DNA from: Meghimatium bilineatum
Taxonomy: Eukaryota; Mollusca; Gastropoda; Stylommatophora; Philomycidae
NCBI GenBank assembly: GCA_034231615.1
Contig: CM067309.1
Coordinates: forward strand, 32,972,088-33,036,087
Direction of reading: 5' to 3'
Length of the DNA: 64,000 nt
Shown: in pieces, positions 50,101 to 62,100 of the stretch
How the letters are laid out: the number at the start of each line of letters is the position of its first letter
Position numbering within the stretch: the stretch's first letter is position 1
Made by a program: the position numbers and the translations under genes
The notes under the pieces: generated by a model
Databases searched by the model: none
What the model saw: only the letters and a program-made list of their open reading frames with translations
What the model was told of the DNA's origin: nothing

Positions 50101-53100
50101 AAATTTTCAGTATATTGTGGATAAAACCTTTAGTTGAGTGGGGGGGGGGGGGGTGGGGTGGGGTATTTGGGGAGCCTTAACCTTCTCTCTCCCCCCTCCC
50201 CCAATAAAAGAATCAGAACATGACTTTTAGTACTAGCAATTTAGCCAAAATTTACTTTAACCATTGTCATCAACTTTTTCATGAAAAAGAAAAGAGGGAA
50301 TTATGCACAAAAATGGATGAATGGCTTGTCTTTTAAAGGTTAAATACTCTCCCTTTACTGATGAATGACCCTTTTAACCATGAGCAAGTTTGATTGAGTT
50401 GTGTTTGGGAGGTAGATCCAATGACTGCTCCAAAATGAACTGACACACCTTTATTTGCCGAGATTTATTCAGTCTCTGTCAGCCTGGGAGACATTTCTGG
50501 CTGAAAATGTTTTCCACTGAATTTGAAATTAAACTTAAATCACCAAACTCGGAAGCGAGAGTCCTAACTTCTGAGCTACTGGGACTCCTAAAAATAAGAT
50601 GTGTGAATTTTTTGAGAGAGAAGTGTTACAGATTTTAGGAACAGGAAGAGAATATTCATAATGAAACTTCATTAATGTATCAGTTATATTGGTTTGTTTT
50701 TTCCATTTATAGTAATGAATACAGAGGCAAGGTACGTGGTGGACTTTGATCTGAGGCTGGCAGAGATAATCTCAGAAACAAAATATATGGAATTCTTGGG
50801 TTTCAAGGTGCCTGAGCTGGCAAGGAATGTGGCCTTACAGGTGTGCGATTTTTGTGTTCTTTAAAATTATTTATGTAATTTTACTTAGATCTTAAAATGT
50901 AAAGATGAAGCTAGTAGATAACAGGGAAGCATTGATGCCACCCATTAACTCTTTGTGGACTAGAGACAAAACCACAGTTTTACTAGCCTATTTTTCAGCA
51001 TGAATTTTTAACTTTGACAGATGTGATCTATTTTATTATAAATCATTTAATCATACACCCTACAATATGTATTACAGTATTATATACGTAAATGTTGGGC
51101 AATGAGTTCTCTATGTCTTTATAATGGTTAAACATGTATCTGATAATTGTTTTTAAAATAAATTAGGATGAAGTATATGATCAAAAATAATTATGTGATA
51201 AAATTATAATACAACTTTCACTAAAAACTATATTTAAACTCATTCTATGACATTATATGTGATTAGACATGTTAGCAATGTTTGGGCCTTCACAGCTCAG
51301 TGCGCAGGTAAAACACTCAGGGAGGAAAGTGGGGCCTTTGCTGTGACTACAAGTAGCATGACCATGGAGATTTTTGCGGTGACCAAGGCATTTGAGTGGG
51401 TAGACACACAGAAGGTAACACGGGTCTGCATCCTTAGTGACTATGAATATAATTAGGAAGCTACAAGTGGGTCTCATTCACGAACAGTGGATTGAGGCCT
51501 TGAGAGGCAATGAAAGAGCAGATCAACTGGCATCATGCACGATTGTGGCACAGAATGATGGGGCAATGGATCGAGCTGACCTTTTTAACTCCATAAGAGA
51601 TATTGCATGCAAGAGGGAGACTAATGTGGATGATGTTTCCTTTTCAATGGCTAGGATTAAAGATCAGGATTTGAAATGCGGTGTTGCTAAAAGTGAACAT
51701 TTTAGAAGGTGCAGAATAATGATGGTCAACCAGCAGAGGACCGGTACTGTCAGCAGAAGTGTAATGGTGGATACACTCAGGGAGAGATTGGAGCAACTAT
51801 GAGCATGTCCAGTTTGCAGTGATGATGATCCATTGACTAACTGACTAACTAATAGCCCATTAGACAAACCATCTATGCAATAGAAAACCTTAGTAGATGG
51901 TATGTCAGTATATTGAGGATTTCTTCTTATGGAATTGAGGATTTCTTCTTATGGAATTGAGGATTTCTTCTTATGGAAGCTACATAGATAGTCATCTATA
52001 TAATTATGATTTTCATGCTTTTTTGTGTGCTTGCTTTATGCTTTGTTTTTTACATATATGCATGCAATCTCTGTGGTTAGGAGGGAGCCAGAAATGTACT
52101 GCACAGCACTGAGTAGAGCTATCTACAGGTTTCCTATTTCTGAGACCAATCATAAAGTTGCAGTGACTCAGGATATTATAAGCCTTTTGCCATGAACATG
52201 TGGTTACACAGCTGAGTCATAGAGAAGTTCGGTATAACCATTAGATAATTGGTGTGGGGCAGGGAATGATCACAATGAACCCTAGCTTAGAGCAGTACAT
52301 AAATATAAACCTAGCTTCCTAGTGGTGTGACAGTTATTTTCTGACTGTGGCCTGGGGAAGTAGAAAATCCACAGACTCCCCAGTACAATAATGCCATTAC
52401 AACCACCTTGTTAATTCTAGAGTAGCCTCCATGGCTTATACTTACCGAGAACATTGTCATAATAACTTTCTGCAAGTTTCTGCTGAAAGTAACTGAATTG
52501 ACAGGCTCATCCTAAATAATGGGACATGAATGCTAGAAGCTTTTAATCTCTTTTATATTTGCTTGCAGGATGAGAAATATATCCACTATTTGGATGGTTT
52601 ATCTCGGATGTTAACTAGATACCATGCCCTGCTGGCCTCTCTTGATCATGCTGAGGTACTGTACTTAGTTTATTAGTCTTATTTAGTTTTTCTGTCAATG
52701 ACACAGTTTGGATTGCCAAAAGTAAGAAAGAGCTACAAGTATTGATCATGCAATATAGTGGCAGCAGAAAGTAGGTCCACCAATTCAAGTACAGCAGAAT
52801 CCCTTTATAACACAATCCTTTATAACAAAATTACTTATTTAACAACTTTCCAAAATTCCAAATTACCTGGTAATGTATTTTTTAAATGTGCATAACTTTA
52901 TATAGCAAATTTTTTAAATATTATATTTTGTCAGCCTGGACCAAGAACAGGTCATCATATTTCGACTGAGAACTGGACACAATAGACTAAACAGCCATAT
53001 GTATACAAAATTTAAAATTGGCACAACAGCAAAGTGTAATTGTGGACAAGTCAACCAGACTTCAGAACATATCCTTCAAGAATGTGCAAACTATGACACA

Positions 53101-56100
53101 TTAAGATGCACATACTGGCCTTCTGATACACCAATGAATGTTAAACTTTATGGTACAAAACAAGAAATGGAAAACACTGTCCAATTTATACAAGAAACAA
53201 CACTGCAGATATAGACATTATTAGCGAACGAAAGAAGAAGAAGAAGTCAGCCTGGACGAATTTGTTATAATGGGATTCCACTGTATTTAGGAACAATGAT
53301 AGCATCGGATGAAAGGAATTTAACAGAGATAAGAAGTATCCCATAATAGGGCAAGAAATGGCAGTATTCTGAAAAATGAAGAATATACTGTGTAATATTG
53401 CTGTTGTTTTTCATACAATTTTATTTCAAATAATTCCCACAGCAGTGACAATTGATCATGTCCTTGGTTTCATAATTTTTTGATCCATGTAGAGCCTGAG
53501 AAATATCCGTCTTTCTCAGTGGTTCAGTTATACAGATATTGTATATAAATTTATTTTGTAGTAACAAATTTGTCTACATCTTTTAAAAAATAATTAACAG
53601 GATGCATTACTGATTGACCATCAGCGTGACTTGAGAAGACGATTAAGACCAGGTGCTAAACGTCTCAACTGGAACTCTTTGGGGATCAATGATTACATTT
53701 CCAAGTGTGAAATGGTAAGTCACTGTCAAATCATTACATCTGAAACTTTTCTGAACTTACTCATGGTTCTTTTGTTCTGACTTAAGATTTATAGTTTTTT
53801 TTTTAATCAGTAGGCTTATACTACAGTGGCAGTGATTTGCATTAGAGGTCAGCATTGAATTCACTGTACACTTGTCACACAGCTGAAAATTGCTATTATG
53901 TAAGTGCGTTACCAACACTTCAGCTTAGCTATAAGGAACTACGCAGTATAGGTATAAAAGTAAAGTAAGGTAGCCCATAGCATTTATTAATGCCATAGGG
54001 GTGTGAGATGTTAGCAATCTCACATTTCAGTGGCTCTGCTATATGAGGGCTGTAGCCATCTCTTCTTACTCGCAGTCTTTACTTCCCGGATTAATCCAGT
54101 ACCCATTTAAGGCTGGGTTGACCTGGGAGCCATTATGATCTGAAAAACATTTCTGCCTCAACTTGGAAATGAACCCAGGACCACTCATATGCGAAGCCAG
54201 TGCGCTAACCACTGCGCTACGTGGCCCCCAAGTATAGGTATATGACACAGTGAATAGGCATCTACCACTCACTTCATGATACTCTTTGATAAAGACAACA
54301 ACGACAACATCAGCTCATGAATAGCTATTTTCATTTCAGACAATCAATAAAAGGTAATACTGCTGAAAAACTGAATAACAATAGTACTTATGTAGAACAC
54401 AGGTTTTAGAAGTTTCACTTGTTGACAACTGACAGACTATCACTAAGGGGCTGTAGGGTGTAAACACGAAAATATATAAATAACAATACATAAGACATTT
54501 TCAACGTTTCGAACCATTAGGTCTTTGTCAAGAATATACAAAACAAACAGTGAAAAAATAATAAAACCAATAAGAACAATATTACTACCACAGAGGCAAT
54601 AGAACACAGACATGTAAACAATATGAAGTTCAAGGTGATGATGTATGTGTAAATATGTAGTCCTGGAAGTTGGTTTTTCTTGAAAAAGGGAACAGGATAG
54701 GAGAACACAATGAAACAATTATCACCCAAAACAACATGGACAGCAATACAACAAAGACCACACCAGCACAAATTTAAACAAATGAATGTTCGGAATTAAA
54801 ACCAAAAGTCTGAGGGTACCAAATTACAAAAAAAAAAAAATCAATTTTCAAGAGCATAACTAGATCTATCATCCGTGGTGCAGGATCTGAGGGCAGTAAC
54901 CTTGATATCAAGGGCACAATAATGTCCATCACCATTGAAATGAATGGCGACAGGGGTAGGTTCTCTGTGTTTTATGGCATGAATTGTCCACAGAAGTTCT
55001 CACTCATTCGTAAACCAGTTTCACCTATATACTTTTTGTCACAGTGTTTACATATGATAATGTAAATGCCATTACAGGATTTACATGTAAAGGCCTCATT
55101 GATAGCGAAAGTGGCCTTAGGAAATGAAACAGAGTGGATCTGAGCTACATAAGGGATATGTGTAGCAAAGATCACGTTTGCAACAAACAGTGCCAAATTG
55201 ATCAGGAACATAAGACTTGAGTTGACTGTGGACCAAGATGTCATCAAGATTTTTGGCACACCTTTAGGCAACTAGAGGAAAGTCCTGGAAAGCGGCATGA
55301 GTTTGAGAATTATACTGGAGAAGGGAATAATTCTTGAACAAGATTTGATGGGCAGTAGAGTTATGGGAATAATTATAAAAAATAATTTATAGGCATTTTG
55401 ACTGGTTTTTTTAAAGCTTCAACTAAATAATATCTTCCTGCCACATAGGAAGCTGGTTTGGTTGTAGAATGGTTAGGTTAGGTCCTCCATCACAAACACA
55501 ACTCGGTTGAACTTACTAATAGTTCCAAATCTGATCATCCACATTGAACTTGTGATGTGATTGAATGTATTTGTGGTGCCAAAACATTCAACAATAGTTG
55601 AATAGCAATGTCCTATATGTAATATATTTTAATTATGTTATATATATTGAGGAGTGCATATTTAAGAAATAAGGATTCATGTATGTTATCACTTTTATAA
55701 ACATAATATTTAAGAAATAAGGATTACCCGGTAATGTATGTTATCACTTTTATAAACATAATATTTAAGAAATAAGGATTAATGTATGTTATCACTTTTA
55801 TAAACATAATATTTAAGAAATAAGGATTAATGTATGTTATCACTTTTATAAACATAATATTTAAGAAATAAGGATTAATGTATGTTATCACTTTTATAAA
55901 CATAATATTTAAGAAATAAGGATTGATGTATGTTATCACTTTTATAAACATAATATTTAAGAAATAAGGATTAATGTATGTTATCACTTTTATAAACATA
56001 ATATTTAAGAAATAAGGATTGATGTATGTTATCACTTTTATAAACATAATATTTAAGAAATAAGGATTAATGTATGTTATCACTTTTATAAACATAATAT

Positions 56101-59100
56101 TTAAGAAATAAGGATTAATGTATGTTATCACTTTTATAAAGATCACCCGTGTGTTGCCGGGGCCCGAAGGGGAGCAAAGAATAGCAACACTGTTTACCTT
56201 CCACGCATGTCGTAAAAGGCGACTAAGGAGGTTATGGGATGGAGTTGGCTGTCCCATCCCATATAGGGTCAGTGACCCAAAGCCATGCTGAAGTCGGATG
56301 TGTCAGGCCGAAAGGTGCAGATATTACAGTAATGCTGTAAACCATGACACAACGCATTCCGTTCTCCGGACTACATCATGCTAATCTGCAGGAGTTTGAG
56401 AACGAATGAAGAAGAAGAAGAAGACTTATAAAGATAATTTGGGCAAATTCTTTATTTTATGCACAGGCAATTGCAAAATTTGAGTCCTTGGTCAATCAAA
56501 TTCAGAAGAATGCCAGAGATATAAACCAGCGTCTTAATATTATTGAACATGCCAATCTGTTCAAAACACCAAAACCTAAGTTCCCTGGTCACTTGCCAGA
56601 CTGTAAGGTAAGTAAAAACTTACAGGTGTTATTTGTTATTGAATATACCTTTCTGGGTAGACCATAGATGCTCAGTCAAACCCCCATCTTTCACACCAGT
56701 AGATGTTAAAGAGTGTACATACAGTATGTTCCTAAGCCTCTCTTAAAAATTGACCCTTCTTACTTACCACAGAACTAAAGAACCACTGTTCTAGAAGATA
56801 CTTGTATGATAAGATTCTAAATCCCTTGCAGTTTCACCACATGACATGGGCCTGTCTTCCAGGCAAAACATGGAGAGAAGATAATTATCTAATAGTATTT
56901 TGCTTACTGACAATGTTGCCATAGAGTGTGCACAGTTTTTTTTTCTCTTCTTAAGAAAATAATGAACCTAATTTATAGACTGAACTGCACATAGTACTGC
57001 ATTTTCAGTACAAATAATAGAATCCAGAGAAAAGAATTACTAAGAAAATAAGAGAATGCTGTGTGATTCATTAGTTTATAAAGCATATATGAAGAGAGGA
57101 GAAGCAGAAAGAAGAACCAGGGATAGACCTAGAGTATGCTGGATTGACAACATCAAAGAAACATTACATGAACACTAAATAACATTATCTGAAGCTGCCA
57201 GAAAAGCGAGAACAAGAACATTGTATCTCCCTCGACACCTGTAAAGGGTAAAAGAGGAAGGAAAGAAGAAGAAGAAAATAACAGCAAAATAGTCGACAAT
57301 GGATAGACTAGATATGTTTTTTTTTAAATGTGATGAAGAATAATTAGTAGAAAGAGAAAAAAAAACAAAGCGTTTCTGGAAACACTGCATATTAGAAAAG
57401 AACTGTTAAACAAAATAAAATACAGTAAAATATTTTGGACATATAAAAAAGTCATGCAAAATTGTTGAAGTAAAGCTTGAAGGTAAAGCTGAATGATGGT
57501 GAACAACAGGTAGGTAGAGATACAACTGGAGGGAAGCATAATGAGATAGACATGGTGCAGTCTATTAGAGTGCACCACCAAGGTAAGAACCTTGGAGCCT
57601 TGGTGGTGTCATATTAATTCATTCACCTACTCAACAGCAAACCCGAGTTTTGAATCTACTTGTTATTCATGGTTTGAAATAAAAATGACTCCCATGATTC
57701 ACCCAGACACCAGGAAGTAGAATACCAAAGCTCATGCTCTAGAAAGATTGAGAAATAATGCCATAGCTATTGAGTAATTTTGGTGGCTGATACTAGCCAG
57801 GTGGTTTCTTGTAAACCACTGTCTAGGCTGCTGAACACTTATGGAAAACCATGTATATGATACTGGTTCATAATTCATATTACCTTTACCTTTACCAAGA
57901 TAAGATACATAATTTTTTGGAGGTTTGAACCTTTGATGAGGAGATGGCACTTGATGATGGTGATGATACTTATCAAATCACAAAGTAATTGGATTCTTAG
58001 TAAATTACTAAGTATTCATTCTGACTTTACAAAATGTACAGTTTAATTAGAGAAACTTTGATCAATTTCAGGAATATTACGAATATATTGAGCAGGAAAG
58101 AGTGAAGGACATTGAGATTATGGTACGCAAATATAGGGCCATTGGTCCTTTGTTAACCAAAATGGAAGGTTTGGTTGTCCACACAAATACTGGCCGCTCT
58201 CAAAATTTGGCTCGTTATTATGCTTTCTGGGAGAGAAAAGTCTATGAGTCGCTAACAAAAGTAAGTTCATGTCTTCGGAATGTATAACCTTCATGATCAT
58301 GTGACATAGTTTCAAAAATAAATTAGTTTTTCTTGTGATAGCTATTTTATATTTTTTTTTAAAGAGATTGTAACTCTCTTAGTTAGAAGTCTCTTAGTAG
58401 AAAGATCATCATCATTGTTGCACACAGGACACATACATAGGTGTTCCAATCTCTCCCTGAGTATATCTGCAATTACACCACCACTGACAGTTCTAGTTCT
58501 ATGTTGGTTGACAAACATTCTTTGCTGTCCATAATAATGTTCATTTCTAGCCACACCAAATTTTTTTATTATTCTTTCTATCTATTTTTCTATGTTCCTT
58601 TAGTGCTGAATACAGTAAATACGGCAAAAACCAGTACTCTCCAGTTTTAGCAATGTGATGCTGCTGTCTTTAGCTCTTGTATGTTGTTGAAACCAATAGT
58701 GGGGTTTTAAGGGTCTTACATTGCTCTCATGCAGACCCAGGGTTAGCAGATAACCAAAATCATAAAAGTACCTCCTCATGGTGCACCCTGGAAACAGAAA
58801 TACAGCCTCTCTAGTTATATTCCTGGCCAACACTTTTAGGCTTGTGTCCATGAGTGTGTAGGCTGCAGACGGAATGAGATTTGACTGCATAGACAAGCAA
58901 TATCTCCGACACATCTGTGCGAACAACACATACAGCATCATGTCGACACATAGCGGTGCAAGACAATCCGATCCCAGCATTGGAGTGGCGGCCAATGCAA
59001 TTGACACGAAATAGGCAGATGCATAGTAAGAGTCGAAGGATAACATACTGATTACAATGAGAGGGCAGCACAGCACCAGAGGGCTGCACAGCACCAGAGG

Positions 59101-62100
59101 GCTGCATTATGTACAAACAGAAAGGGACAATGTTCCAAGAAAATCGAAACTAAAAGTTCTGTCAGCTGAAGACAAACTTCTAGTTACTGGCAGAGATCCA
59201 AGCGTGGAAGCTCGGCCAAGAAGGCAGACTGGGCCCAACTCTATTGTCAAGTTTTTCTATACTGGAAACATACTAGTGGAGAGAAAGGGTTCAGTACTTG
59301 ATGGGCTCAGGCACAAATGGGACATGGTTATTCAACTCGAGAACACGCTTTGCACATAACACGTGGTGAGACTCAGACTTGAACAAGGGGTTCATGATGT
59401 TCAATGTCCAATGACACCTCAACTAAGAAGGCAAAAGAACCTAGGTCCAACTCTTCTGTTGAATTCTTCCTAAACCAGAACCAGGCTCATGGATGAGAAA
59501 AGGTTCAGTACCAGATTGGCACAGGTACAAAACATCTAATTACACGAGATAAGTTCACTGGCTGTGGAACACCTCGTGCGAGATTGACGTGAACGACAAT
59601 CATCTTGGTGAAGAGTCAATTCACACCCGCTGCCTGTTGACAGATAGGCAGGCTGTCACAGGATAGGGAAACCCACTACCTGAATTAAAGGTATGACAAA
59701 AAACAGATATCCTGGGCCTTGGATGTCCGGACCACAGTGTGAGCCAATCAAGGTGGAAATAACACAGTTCTACTGTGGAACTTGCAGTACAATGTATTTC
59801 TTGCTCCAAGGCAGAAACCACACAATTTTTCATGATGGTCATCAGAGAGTGGACGAAGATGAATATCCTCTTTACTTGTCTGAAAGGGTAGACATCTAGC
59901 AAATAAAAGAAGGAAGGAAACATCTTTGATGGTTGTTCTGTGAAGAGTTTCTCTAAATATTCCTCTCTCTCTCTCTTTTGCCACCTGGTACTAATTTTAA
60001 TGCTTATAGTGGCAATCTATTTTCATTAATTTTAAGTACATGTCCAACATAAGTCTACCATTTTCTTCTCATTGTTGTAGAGCATTGCTGTTTGGTGTCT
60101 TCTCTTATTTTTATGTTTATTAATTAATTTTAAAAAAAATGAAAGCTCATTAACTATCAATATTTTTCAATCTTAAGTTGATTACAAACAATCTTGTGAA
60201 GTTCAACACATCTATCACGACCAACATTCCATTATTCAAAGTGGAGGCTTTACTTGCTGCCCCAGATGTAGTTCTCTACCCTCAGGCAAATGAAGTTTAC
60301 AAACTTACTCTGCAGTGTGTTAGAGACTGTGTTGAGGGGTGAGTAACGTAAATTTATTGTCATGAGTTTATTTATATTTTTATTTATTATGTGATAGGCA
60401 CCTATTATTTTCTTTATTTATCTATGTGATGTGTCCTTTACAGAAGGACTGTATAAAACCGCTTGTAAAAACACTGAATGTGTGTAAAGGAAAAAAAAGT
60501 ATCTCAATCAATTTTTTTTTCTTACATTCTCTTGAAATATTCTTTGTACTATTAAGTTTGTTTTAATATAATCGAATACTCATTGTGTTTTACATCTTTA
60601 AATCTAATTTCAAAAGCACAAAATCCTTTGTCCGTTGGATGAATGGAAGCTGCATAGAATGTCCACCGCAGAAAATTGAGGGTGAGGATGAACTGTTTAC
60701 ATGCAGCTTCTTTACGGACATTGCTGTGAACCCAGATATCATTGAGCTTGTCCAAAAAGTTCAGAATGATATCAAGGAAACTCTGACAAGTCTACAGAGG
60801 TACCTAACCAGGTGGAAGAAATACAGAGGTGTCTGGAAAGTGGATAAGGTAGGATGCTGATCATTCTGGGTATTTTTTTAATTCGTATGTATTACCATAT
60901 TTAGCATATATATCTTCAATTTTAAATGTAGTATACAGTTTGAATGTTTAGAGATTGGCTAAATTGTTGTGAAGTGAAGCTATTTGTATCATTGTTGGAT
61001 GTCTCAGACATGCAGCAATAGAATGTGCGTCTTGCAGAACTATGATGCACAGAGCAAAAATATGCTTTGCTTGTTTGTATGACAAGGTTAGCTCACTGGC
61101 TTCGCATATGAGTGGTCCTGGGTTCATTCCCCAGTTGAGGTGGAAATGTTTTTCAGATCGCAACGGCTCCCAGGTCGACCCAGCCTTAAATGGGTACCGG
61201 ATTAATCCGGTAAGTAAAGACTGTGAGGGAGAGGAGATGGCTACCGCCGTCATTTGCAGAGCCACTGAAATGGGAGATCACTAACATCTCACACTCCTAC
61301 AGCATTAATAAATGCTATGGGCTACTTTACTTTACTTTATGGCAAGAATCATTCACTACATGATGATATTGGGAGGATAGAAAGAACAGACTTGAACAAT
61401 TACAGTCATGGTGTTACAGGGCAGAGAAGGATATAAAACATGTATTACAGGGGAATAGAGAAGAGTGAGAATTTAAGATTATCAAGTTCACAAATATGAT
61501 TCAAGTGCTCTTGCTAGGAAAATTGACAATGATATTCCTGAGTTGGTAGATTCAGAAGTTCAGGCACAAATAAGTGAGAATTCCTATGATGGGAACATTA
61601 TTGTCTCGGACTTGCAGGTATTAAAGGAAAAAAAATGAAGAGGGACTTGCCAGTATGGTCACTGTGATAAGTGATATTTCTATGACCTGTCTAATATTAT
61701 AAATGAAATCACTGAGTTAGGCCAGTTGGAGGATGTAGACAGACTAACTGACTAAAGAAGGCTCATCTCATTTGCAAGTAAACAAAGCAGTTAGCTACCA
61801 TACAGTATAATAGACAGACCTACTAAGAAATAATTCTAGAGAGGATTGATTGAACAACTGGGCTACAGGGACGATTGGCCGTATTATGCATACTAAAATT
61901 AATGGATCTAGACCAAAGGAGAATCTAAACTCCAGGCAAGTTCCAAGCACCATTTTTCAGCTCAGGACAGGACATATTGCTCTAATCATCTGAACAGAAT
62001 AATCCAGGATGGCCACATAATTGTAGATTGCAATCACTAATATGAAACAGTGCAGAATATCCCATCTAAGTGAATAGGACTATATAAAGCTAGACAGGAA

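Noticed and set aside
55724..56257. 177-codon reverse-strand frame with a repeated 16-residue peptide
   Set aside because: It is just the 48-bp minisatellite (48 is divisible by 3) read through into a SINE. No gene features.
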